Assembly (NCBI GenBank): GCA_023375675.1
Contig: JALQBC010000013.1
Coordinates: forward strand, 496,001-560,000
Direction: 5' to 3'
Source: Cytospora piceicola
Taxonomy: Eukaryota; Ascomycota; Sordariomycetes; Diaporthales; Cytosporaceae
Length of the DNA: 64,000 nt
This document shows, in pieces, positions 25,316 through 33,296 of this stretch (the first letter of the stretch is position 1; each line of letters opens with the position of its first letter). The translations under genes and the position numbers were made by a program. The notes under the pieces were generated by a model. It saw only the letters and a list, made by a program, of their open reading frames with translations, was not told the origin of the DNA and made no database searches.

Positions 25316-26548
25316 TCAAGGGATATAGGCATCGTCACCGCCATCGCCGTGGGGATCTGTATGGCCACTCGAATCACTGTAACCATCGCGATCAAAAGGG
25401 TCCTCGCCATCGCTCAATTGATCGTCGCTTTGATCGTCGCTTTGATCGTTCAATTGATCGTCGCTTTGGTTGTCGCTTTGGTTCAATTGAAGGCTGAGGG
25501 CATCGCCATCGCCGTTGTCGCTTTGGTTCAATTGAAGGCTGAGGGCATCGCCATCGCTGTTGTCGCCCTCGTTGTCGCTTAATTGAATGCTGTCACTATC
25601 GTGAAGGCTGAGGGCATCGCCATCGCTGTTGTCGCCCTCGTCGTCGCTCAATTGAATGCTAGGCCGTATGTGTCCCTCCTCTTTCAAATGACTAAACAGC
25701 CTGTTGCGCGAGTCGTAGGTCGAGCCACAAGACCTGCAAGAATGTATAGAGGACAGGCTCGAAGAGGGACGGGAAGGGAGGGAAACGGGTGGGACAGGCG
25801 GTCTCGAGGTTGGGGAGGATCTCGAGGAGGATCTCGAGGAGGGAGGACTCGAAGGGAGACTGAATGTACCAAATCTGGGTGTGCTTTGCCTCGTGGGTTG
25901 TCTCGCAGGCTGTTGTCCAGGCCTGTGACCACACACGTTCGAGTACACGTGATCGAGAAGGGTGCCCCGTGAAATGAAGCTATCGCCACATTTGCGACAG
26001 GTGAGATTTGTAGGCTTCGGAGGGGTACGGTCGCGATTGTGATCGTGTTCGGGCGTGAGGAAGTCGCGTAGTACCTGCTGGGTGGTTTGGAAGCTGACGA
26101 TTTGAGTGCGAAGGCTAGCATTCTGTTCAGCAAGGTAACCGAGCTGTTGGTGAAGACGTTTGTTCTCAGCCTGAAGCTTCTCGTTCTCGGCCTGAAGGGT
26201 CTCGCAAGGTTGAGGTTGAGGTTGAGGCTGTTGTGACTGTTTAAGGGCTTTCTGAAGGTCTGCGACCTGAGACTGAAGGTTTAGTATGTAAACCTGTGCT
26301 TTGAGTTCAGGGTCTTCGTCCAAAGCCTTCAGAAGGACTTTACAACCGTCACCATTAAACCAGTGGTGCCAGAGGGGGTTGGGCTCGTCCCTTTGGACGG
26401 TTGTGCCACAGCAATCGCAGCAAGCTTCTTGGGAATTATCGTAGGCGTAAGCATAGCGGGCGAGGTGTTCTGGCGAGGTTTGTAGACCTTGAAAGGTCCA
26501 ATCAGTGCCTTTGAAGGTGGCAAGGCAGGTGCGATAGATTGAAGGCAT
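25316..26548 (-). CDS. Coiled-coil, C2H2 zinc-finger, acidic-repeat protein of the LTR element
   Basis: An intact 410-aa frame starts at an ATG about 200 nt after the putative primer-binding site. Residues ~30-70 hold a Cys/His/Trp-rich segment (CCDCCGTTV...WHHWFNGDGC) that may be another metal site. Residues ~80-165 form a Gln/Leu/Glu coiled coil (LQAENEKLQAENKRLHQQL). Two C2H2-like fingers follow: CRKCGDSF-x8-H-x5-CGH (~185-210) and CRSCGSTY-x8-H-x5-H (~270-295), with a basic Ser/Arg/Pro linker between them. The C-terminus is a tandem acidic repeat (DNSDGDALSLQLNQSDN-like units, then QSDDQ repeats). There is no polymerase domain. C2H2 fingers of this type occur in some fungal retroelement proteins, so a Gag-like nucleic-acid-binding role is possible; a captured host gene is the alternative. 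Function unknown. Confidence 0.8.
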   Translation of the reverse strand: MPSIYRTCLATFKGTDWTFQGLQTSPEHLARYAYAYDNSQEACCDCCGTTVQRDEPNPLWHHWFNGDGCKVLLKALDEDPELKAQVYILNLQSQVADLQKALKQSQQPQPQPQPCETLQAENEKLQAENKRLHQQLGYLAEQNASLRTQIVSFQTTQQVLRDFLTPEHDHNRDRTPPKPTNLTCRKCGDSFISRGTLLDHVYSNVCGHRPGQQPARQPTRQSTPRFGTFSLPSSPPSSRSSSRSSPTSRPPVPPVSLPSRPSSSLSSIHSCRSCGSTYDSRNRLFSHLKEEGHIRPSIQLSDDEGDNSDGDALSLHDSDSIQLSDNEGDNSDGDALSLQLNQSDNGDGDALSLQLNQSDNQSDDQLNDQSDDQSDDQLSDGEDPFDRDGYSDSSGHTDPHGDGGDDAYIP

Positions 26549-26750
26549 CGCGAGAGAGACTGGGCCAGCAAAGGCGTCCCTGGTTGAGTGGTTTTGGTGG
26601 TTTTGGTGATGGCGATCGGCCGTCTGGTGGGGGGTCTGGTGGGGGGGGTAAATTTGGTGCCTGAATTGGCGAATCTGGTCGTTTTGACACGAAAATAGTA
26701 TCGTTCGAATGCTCAGAATGAGGGCATCGTGGTCGAATAGATCTTAAATT

Positions 26751-26760
26751 GTAGCTACCA
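26751..26760 (-). promoter_or_regulatory. Putative tRNA primer-binding site
   Basis: TGGTAGCTAC on the minus strand, two bases after the end of the 5' LTR. It is complementary to a tRNA 3' end ...GUAGCUACCA; the first seven bases equal those of the Ty1 initiator-Met site. The precise tRNA is inferred. Confidence 0.65.
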
Positions 26761-26762
26761 TT

Positions 26763-26945
26763 TGGTGAAGCAGAATGGGGTATTGAAGTGTATTCATCGT
26801 AGGTCTGTCTGTTGTTGTTGTGTGTTAACTAACTAAAGGCCTTAAGGGCCTTGATGGCTAGGTTTTGGTGGGGCATTCTGCCAGGCGGTCAGGCTAGCCG
26901 GCAGGCAGCCGGCTAAAATGGCCTGCACCCTATTGCGCTGCAGCA
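26763..26945 (-). repeat. 5' LTR of the zinc-finger LTR element
   Basis: 183 bp, identical to 24950-25132; it should carry the promoter for the 410-aa frame. Confidence 0.95.
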
Positions 26946-26950
26946 CTATT

Positions 26951-28240
26951 TATTCGGACTATAAGAATCTAAAGTACTTTATAACGATTCGACGTTTTTT
27001 AAAGCGTTAGGTTTATTAGTTAAAAGAACTCTTATACTTTTACTTTTAGCTCGAATACTATAAAAAAGCCGTTATAACACGACTAAATATATTATTTAAA
27101 AAGAAATAAGATATACCGAAGGGGATAGATAATAAACGTTTTATAAGTTAAGATATTTAACTATTTTATAAAGAATAGCTATCTTTAAAATAACGCTAAA
27201 ACGGCTTTACTTAATTTATTACCTTTATTGTTAATAGTAAGATAGTTTTTTAAAGTAAAAAGCTATTTACTTATAAAGACTTATAAAGTATATAAAATAT
27301 TACTTTTAAATATAATATAAACTATTCCCGCTTTATTTAAGCCGTTTATAAAAAGGCTAAAAGCTTCTTTTCTAATATATAAACGATAAATAATACGCCT
27401 TTTAACGTTTTAATTATAAAATATAAAATAAATAACGATTATATTCTCCGGTTCCGAAGGAATATATAAGTATTTAAGTAAAAGCTATTATATACTAGCT
27501 TTATTTAAAATACTTATAACTCTTATATCTCCGGCTACTTTAAACGAGATATAACTATTTTATTATTTAGTTATAAATACTTTTAGCCTAAAATATATAG
27601 TATAGTATATCGTTTTATAAAGAACTATAACGTTTATAAAAGGAAGACCGTTTAATAATACCGGAAAAAAAGCTTTTTTAAGCCCTTTTTAGTTCTCGAG
27701 TAGATATAAAGTAAGTTATTTATCGACTTTATAACTTACTTACCTTAAAAATATTTAAAAAACCTCGAGTTCTTTATAGTTATTATAAATAAGCTAAGTA
27801 AAGCTATTACGTTTAAAGCTATAATTATAATAAAAACTAAAGCTTATATTAAACGGTTTTTAAACTACTACTAGTAATTCTATAGTTTCCTTAACACCTT
27901 AACTAATAACTATAGCTCTAACTAAATAAAGAGATTTTAAAAACGCCTTTATAATCTTATTAGTATTAAATAGCGATTAAATACTATATATTACTTCGAA
28001 ACCGACGGTATTACCGAGTAAACTAACTAAAAGATTTTCGATTACTTATAAGCCTTTATTATATATATTTAGTTCGACTAAAGCTTACTCCTTTTAAAAA
28101 CGTAGCTCGCTATTAATAACCGGAATACTTTTATAATTAGTATTAGCTTATTCTTCTTTTAATATAACTACTATACCGAGCTAATTTAATAAGTATAACG
28201 TTTAGCTATACCGGCTTATAAGCTATATACTTAAACCGAA
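26951..28240 (+). pseudogene. Chromovirus RNase H end and integrase remnant
   Basis: It continues the RNase H interrupted at 24949 (IYSDYKNLKYF, then LEYYKKAVITRLNIL, corresponding to LEYRKGRDNTRPDAL). Around 27720-28200 the integrase core reads FIDFITYLP (family VDFITDLP, first catalytic Asp kept), IVIINKLSKAITF (VVVDRLSKG-TF) and a region corresponding to 'TDRGSQW' and 'YHPETDGSTER'. A block matching LLP-A-LA-NNRNSS-TG-SPFF-LQHG follows. Many TAA/TAG stops; dead. Confidence 0.85.
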
Positions 28241-28269
28241 GACTTTATATAACGGCTTAAAAACGTAAC

Positions 28270-28835
28270 GGAATTCGTTTAAGCGGCTATAGCTATTACT
28301 TAACAGAGAATAAAAAGAGTAGCTAACTAACGGCGTAGCCTTATAAAGCGCTTTATTATCGGGGATTATATCTAGTTATCTTTTAAAAACGTTTAAACTA
28401 ACTAACTTTTTAAAAAACTTACTTAACTATACGAAAAGTATCGTATATCCGTTATAATAGACTCTTATATTATAAAACTAAAGGTACTATTAAATATATA
28501 TCTACGCTTTTATATAAATCTTTTACTAAAAGCGAGTAACGATCTGCTTTTATTTTAAGCTTTTCGTAATTACTAATTACTTTTAATTATCCCGGAAAAA
28601 GGCGGAAATAAAGTAAAACTTAAATATTACGTTAAAACTATTCTTAACGTATATAAAAAACCGGTATAAAGTAGACTTAAAATAAGTATAATACTAAAAC
28701 GTAAAGTTTATATTAAATAAGTTAGTTAAGTTTAACCTTTTTAAAAACCGTTAAAAAACTTCGAGAATATAGCTATATTCGATAAGTATAAAAGCCGCTA
28801 TAAGTTAGCTTATAACTATAATAGTCCTTTTATAT
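28270..28835 (+). pseudogene. Chromovirus integrase tail and chromodomain remnant
   Basis: The segment at ~28300-28500 corresponds to the integrase C-terminal 'GD-VWL-LKNVKTNRPSKKL-LHAKY' module. At ~28640-28820 the frame reads ILNTYKKPV...KVYIKW then PLENFENIAIFDKYKSRY, matching the chromodomain pattern VEEIL-x-LVKW-x-GY-x-TWEPLENL-x-A-x-FEKY. This assigns the element to the chromovirus branch of Ty3/gypsy. The chromodomain is thought to direct integration to heterochromatin, which fits its position in a transposon nest. Confidence 0.8.
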
Positions 28836-30383
28836 AAATAAAAAGAAAATCTATTATACTATAGCTATAGTAATTCGCTATAATAAGCCGCTACGTTTCT
28901 ACTATTAGTATAATAAACGGTTAACACTAGTTAATATAAAAACCTATATTATTTTATACTAATAGGTACTAACTTATTATATAAGCTAAAACGATAAAGT
29001 AGTATTAATAAAATAGAATTTAGCTAGCTTAAAGAAAGTAAGCTGCTTAATACTAGCTATATACCTGTTTAAACTATAAACCTTCTTTTCCTCCGATAGC
29101 AGTAATAACTTTTTATATTCTTATTCTTCCTTTTAAACTCGTTAAACTAAACAAAAAAGCAGCTTATAATATACCTATACGTATAACCGTATTAGCTAAC
29201 TTTCGCTCGAGTCGTAGTTTATATATAAAACGATAAAGTTCTTAATCTTAACTACTTTATCCTTTAGCTTATTAAGCTTAACCGTTAAAAAACGAATAGT
29301 AATAATAAAACTTTAAGTAAGCTTATTCTTTTACTTTTAAAAAAAAGTTAACTACTACTTAATAAATATAATATTACTTACTACTTACGTAATAAGCCTA
29401 AACCTTATTATCTAAGTTTATACTAATAGTATATAAACTACTTATAGCTTAAACACTACTATTATTTAAACTGTTTACTTAAGTATTCTTTTTACTTTAT
29501 AACTACTTATAAGCTTAAATTACCGTAAAACCGGTAACGTTTTATACTTTTATAGAATCTATAAAAATAAATTAGCCGTTTAAAACTTATTTATAATAGA
29601 AAAAGGAAAGGCTTATTATAATCTTAAAAATTAAACTCTTTCGCTTTTTTAGCTAAGATCTCGGTAGCCTTAATTAGCTCCGGGTATTTAAATAACTACC
29701 GAACAGGTTAACATTATAATATAAATAGCTTTTAAAAGAAAAAACTTACCGGAGTATATAAGTAACCGATGTTTTTTCTGTTATTATTATACGTATAAAA
29801 TATATAATAAACTCTTTAACTTACCGGAAGGGTTAATAATATATAAGCCGCTTAAAATAAGCTTTTAACTAGCTTACTATTTACCGAAGTAATTATAATA
29901 AAACGTGTTAAAATCTTTAGCTAAACGGTAAATATACTCGAAATAAAAGACTTTATAAATATTATCGAGGTAAATAACTAAAACGTTATAAAAGAACTAA
30001 GCTTTAGCTTTCTAAATATAATCTCGCTTCTTTTAGTTAATAGTAACGAACGCTTTACTTATAAGTAATATATAAGTAAAGGACGACGATAAAGCACGCT
30101 TTCGCTTTTTAGCTATAGTAAATAAACGTTAAAGATTAAACTGCTTATAAACGATATAGAAATAGCTATATAACAGCTTAAAACCTTTATTATAATTAAA
30201 ATAAAAGAAAAAGAAAGAGAGGCACTTATAGTAAAGTTAATAATTAAAAGAAAAAGAAAGAGAAAAGGTATATTCGAAAAGCTATAAAAGGTAATAAACT
30301 TAAGTAAGTAACGCTAAAGGTCTTTACAGGCGTACTCTTATATAACGCGCGGTATATAAACCTTTAAGGTTAAAGATATACTT
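28836..30383. other. Unassigned 3' region of the chromovirus
   Basis: About 1.5 kb of RIP-mutated DNA lies between the chromodomain and the polypurine tract, longer than the usual short 3' untranslated region of a chromovirus. No intact frame or recognisable domain is visible on either strand. A further decayed gene or another nested fragment are possible. Confidence 0.5.
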
Positions 30384-30396
30384 AAGGAAAGAAGAG
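30384..30396 (+). promoter_or_regulatory. Polypurine tract of the chromovirus
   Basis: AAGGAAAGAAGAG, four bases before the right LTR; position and composition are those of a plus-strand priming tract. Confidence 0.75.
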
Positions 30397-30400
30397 CTAA

Positions 30401-30605
30401 TATTACAGGCTAAAGCCTATAAGGGCTTCGGTATACATAGGCCGAAGCCTGCGCTATAACGCTACACCTACGCTATAACGTTTAAGAGCAGTATAATCTC
30501 TGCTTTACGTACTACTATAGTAACTACTTAGAATCTTCCCTTATAGAAGATTATAAACAGTAATAGGATCCCTTTCTGTAACCACTTAAAGGCCAGCCTT
30601 TTACA
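30401..30605 (+). repeat. 3' LTR of the chromovirus
   Basis: 205 bp, paired with 21516-21720, ending CTTTTACA, followed directly by the target duplication AAGCT. Confidence 0.92.
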
Positions 30606-30840
30606 AAGCTAAGTAATTATCGGTAAATTAAACCGATCGTTATTATAATTAAGTTTTCTGTATAAGTAGTTTAAGCTATAGATAAAGGTTTTTTACTAAC
30701 TTTACTATTAGCCTTTATCGAAATACCGAACAGACTATAAATTTTACCGGCTAATAAAAGTAACGTATTCGCTATTTTATAAAATAAACTAAAAATAATA
30801 TCGTTATATACTAGTATAATATACGGTACGAGGTTATAAT

Positions 30841-30996
30841 AGCTTTATTTATAGCTAGACGGCGTTATAGTAACAGAGGCGGTTAAAATAATGCTAAAAT
30901 AGTGAGTTTCCGATATCTGTACTAAAATTTAGTATAGTGTATAGAACTGACTTATCGGACAGGGGGGGGGTAACACGGCGTTCTAAAGAAACAGCG
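30841..30996 (-). repeat. Right terminal inverted repeat
   Basis: Inverse complement of 5676-5832. It closes the composite island; normal base composition resumes immediately outside. Confidence 0.9.
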
Positions 30997-31329
30997 GTCC
31001 TTAGCTAAGTACGTATGTACTCCAGTACTTTGAGTGCTTTTCAGGGGGCCGGAAAGAAAAGCGCATTAAGGTTCAATCAAAATGCTACTCTAAACTGACA
31101 TATGAGGATATCATACCATCGACTGACCACATACCTACCTAGGTACCTACTAGGTAGGGTGCAGGGTGCACACCCTGGAACCATCTTCGCCCGAGTTACG
31201 AGTGTCTGGGACTGTTGCTGCTTGTCGCTTGTTTGGAGGTTTCGACCAGATAGCATACATACAGCGGCGGTGGGACTACACACACGAAACCGTGCTGTGA
31301 GACGACAAGCGTCCCTCACACACTCCGAC

Positions 31330-31439
31330 TGTAAGGACTTCAAGTTTGTGTATTGTGTTGGTTGGTTTGTTTGTTATTGAGGTACAACGGTGACGTTTAA
31401 ATGGTCCCAGACCCTGGCCTGCCAGGTTCCTTCCTAACA
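31330..31439 (-). repeat. 3' LTR of the TRIM-like element
   Basis: 110 bp, identical to 31971-32080. Confidence 0.95.
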
Positions 31440-31453
31440 ATCTCCCCCTCCCA
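31440..31453 (-). promoter_or_regulatory. Polypurine tract of the TRIM-like element
   Basis: Reads TGGGAGGGGGAGAT on the minus strand, abutting the 3' LTR. Confidence 0.75.
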
Positions 31454-31639
31454 AAAGAAAATGTCTACGCCCTCGTAGACGATGCTGAAACGATGGTGAC
31501 GATCCTCCTCGGGGTGTGTATTCCATGCTTTCCCTTCTGTCGAGGTTAAGGTTGAGGTTAAAGTTCAGGTCGAAGTAGAGGTTAAGGTCGAGTTTGTCTT
31601 GCGTGTCTGAAGTAGCTGAATGAGTTTAGAGAGACGGGG

Positions 31640-31803
31640 AGAAATGTCGAGGCTTCGAAGTTAAGGTAGGGGAAGAGGTAGAGGTTTGCTTCAGGTCCCA
31701 TTCTGAGAAAAACTGAGCCGTAGAGAAATGTCGAGGCTTCGAGGTTAAGGTAGGGGGTAGAGGTTTGCTTCAGGTCCCATTCTGAGAAAGACTGAGCCGT
31801 CGA
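31640..31803. repeat. Internal ~85-bp tandem duplication
   Basis: Two slightly diverged copies of a block running from GAGAAATGTCGAGGCTTCGA to CATTCTGAGAAARACTGAGC, separated by about 85 bp. A second, shorter duplication (AGCTCCCATTTCCGATRGAG) occurs at about 31870 and 31905. Confidence 0.85.
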
Positions 31804-31952
31804 TAGCAACGATGTGACCGGTCGAGTATCGGCGTTGGCGCGACCATTACTGGACGACTGGTGTAACAGCTCCCATTTCCGATGGAGTCTGTACTGGTGC
31901 AATAGCTCCCATTTCCGATAGAGACTATGCTGGTTGCTGGAGTTCGATTCAA

Positions 31953-31967
31953 CGAGTATCCGAGCCA
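31953..31967 (-). promoter_or_regulatory. Putative primer-binding site of the TRIM-like element
   Basis: TGGCTCGGATACTCG on the minus strand, three bases inside the 5' LTR. It implies a primer tRNA ending CGAGUAUCCGAGCCA. The tRNA identity is not known to me. Confidence 0.6.
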
Positions 31968-31970
31968 AAT

Positions 31971-32080
31971 TGTAAGGACTTCAAGTTTGTGTATTGTGTT
32001 GGTTGGTTTGTTTGTTATTGAGGTACAACGGTGACGTTTAAATGGTCCCAGACCCTGGCCTGCCAGGTTCCTTCCTAACA
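31971..32080 (-). repeat. 5' LTR of the TRIM-like element
   Basis: 110 bp, identical to 31330-31439. Confidence 0.95.
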
Positions 32081-32085
32081 CCGAC

Positions 32086-33296
32086 TCTGTGATGCTAGCT
32101 CGGACATGGCAATCTATAATTGTCGCTTCGAGGGAGACAGAAATCGGCAATCTCTTACTGTCTCGTCTCGCAACCCGGCGACCTCGATGCGGCTCGCGTC
32201 TCACAGCGGCAAAGAGGAAGCCCCATATGAAGGGCGGTCTCATTTTCGTTGGCCCGACGAGCAAGTGCTACACATACGTCGAAACAAAAAGGAGTACCTA
32301 GGTAGCCATTGTCTGGACAGCTCGTCCATCAGCCGTCTTGTCGCCGGGCTTTCTTGCTGGGACATCAGTATGAAGGAGCTACACCAGGCAGACAGTTCCT
32401 CGGGAGTCAAGATGTAGGGCAGGTTGGGGGAAACGAGAGATAGTGCCTTGCCTGGGCACCTTGGATTGAGGAAGCATCGTCATGGGTTCGTAACACAGGC
32501 GGTTGCACCCGCGTCGAGTACCGCAACACAGAATCGAGTTGCTCCTACCCGTCATCTCCTGCGTGGAGAGACTACACGGATTCTATATACCTACCTAGGT
32601 ACCTAGGCAGGTACACATGCCTTCTCAAGTAAGTACCCGAGTATGTACTTAGGTGCATGTAACGGGCTCTTGTGCTGCCGCATGGATATAAAGTTGTGCT
32701 ACGCACGGCACTTGTTGGGTCGTCGGGCATGCGCCGTCCACGCTCGGCCAGGTGGCGCTGGATGGAACGGACACGAAGGCACGTAATGAGATGGGAACAA
32801 CAGCCCGGACTACTGGCCTCTCGGACGGAGTACGTGCGTTACTTGGCAGGAGGGAACGTTCCCAGTCAACTGGTCCGTGCTGTTTTCCCATCTGACATCT
32901 ACATAGGTGCCTATCTAGGTAGTGAAGACAAGTTTGTAAGGAGGGAACGGGGCCAGCCCGTCTTAAGTGGTAGTAAATTGATGATGAGGATTACCACATA
33001 GCCCCCCCTCTGGGTGGAAGTCTGTCCAGGGAGCATTTCAGGTTTCCAGGGACCAAGCATAAGTTAGTATCCCGTACGGTTCCGGATGACATTGCTAGAG
33101 AGTATCGCAGCAACCCACAGATTCTTGAGAAGAAGGTATCGTATCTTGGAACAGCCACAATAGAACCCTCCAGCAATAGTCTATATCACAACCCTCCACC
33201 TCGTCCAGCTCGCCAGGTGTAGCTATCACCGACCGACCACGGACAACCTGTATCACCCTACATTCAAAGGAGAGGGACGGCCCCCCAATAGCCTCG
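32086..33296. other. Intergenic region upstream of the RTA1-like gene
   Basis: No supported gene. It contains several copies of the palindromic words TACCTAGGTA/ACCTAGGT (about 32293, 32590-32605, 32915). The 60 bp before the start codon at 33297 are A/C-rich, like a fungal leader. Confidence 0.55.

Larger units (their letters stand above)
24950..26945 (-). mobile_element. Young non-autonomous LTR element carrying a zinc-finger ORF
   Basis: 1996 bp with identical 183-bp direct LTRs (24950-25132 and 26763-26945), TG...CA ends in both orientations, and a perfect CTATT target duplication. On the minus strand the 5' LTR (26945-26763) is followed after two bases by TGGTAGCTAC (26760-26751), a primer-binding site that begins TGG and shares TGGTAGC with the initiator-Met site of yeast Ty1. 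No clear polypurine tract is seen before the minus-strand 3' LTR. There is no protease, RT or integrase. The interior has normal base composition, unlike the RIP-mutated DNA on both sides, so insertion postdates RIP. Confidence 0.92.
21516..30605 (+). mobile_element. RIP-mutated chromodomain Ty3/gypsy retrotransposon (chromovirus)
   Basis: It is bounded by 205-bp LTRs (21516-21720 and 30401-30605), with the perfect 5-bp target duplication AAGCT at 21511-21515 and 30606-30610. A purine tract AAGGAAAGAAGAG (30384-30396) sits just before the right LTR, fixing plus orientation. Domains read in canonical order: zinc knuckle (22.92 kb), protease (23.2 kb), RT (23.9-24.4 kb), RNase H (24.6-27.1 kb, split), integrase (27.7-28.3 kb), chromodomain (28.65-28.83 kb). 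A younger 1996-bp element interrupts RNase H; without it the element is about 7.09 kb. Every frame carries RIP-type stops, so it is dead. Confidence 0.92.
5676..30996. mobile_element. Composite transposon nest bounded by TIRs of a Tc1/mariner-like element
   Basis: The two ends carry the same sequence in inverted orientation for about 157 bp (5676-5832 against 30841-30996): both read CGCTGTTTCTTTAGAACG inwards, then a C-run, then TGTCCGATRAGTCAGTTCTA. The interior is extremely AT-rich with almost no CpA/TpG, the mark of RIP-like mutation. Removing two nested LTR elements (8949-21125 and 21516-30605) leaves about 4.05 kb, a plausible single DNA transposon. No clear TA target duplication is seen; the dinucleotide CG flanks CTGTTTC on both sides. 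RIP has left no intact frame in the mutated part. Confidence 0.85.
31330..32080 (-). mobile_element. Miniature LTR element (TRIM-like), 751 bp
   Basis: Two identical 110-bp direct repeats (31330-31439 and 31971-32080), TG...CA ends, and the perfect target duplication CCGAC (31325-31329 and 32081-32085). On the minus strand the first repeat (32080-31971) is followed after three bases by TGGCTCGGATACTCG, a TGG-starting primer-binding site. The sequence just before the second repeat is the purine tract GGGAGGGGGAGA. This gives a complete minimal retrotransposon layout with no coding domain. The interior has an 85-bp tandem duplication (about 31640-31802). The LTRs are identical and unmutated, so the insertion is recent. 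Confidence 0.93.

Noticed and set aside
25105..25582. Plus-strand frames with Ile/Val/Ala repeats inside the small LTR element
   Set aside because: These are antisense of the acidic repeat region of the 410-aa protein, whose orientation agrees with the primer-binding site.
5676..30996. A single giant mobile element such as a Polinton/Maverick or Starship, since TIRs enclose 25 kb
   Set aside because: The interior resolves into separate LTR elements with their own terminal repeats and target duplications. No DNA polymerase B, capsid or DUF3435-type recombinase reading was found. Only about 4 kb belong to the TIR element.
31582..31968. 128-codon minus-strand frame inside the TRIM-like element
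   Set aside because: It has no ATG near its start and is built from the internal tandem duplications; no domain.
31930..31969. tRNA-like 3' end (GAGTTCGATTCAACGAG...CCGAGCCA)
   Set aside because: The T-arm stem does not pair and no anticodon or D-arm is present. It is better explained as a primer-binding site region of the LTR element.
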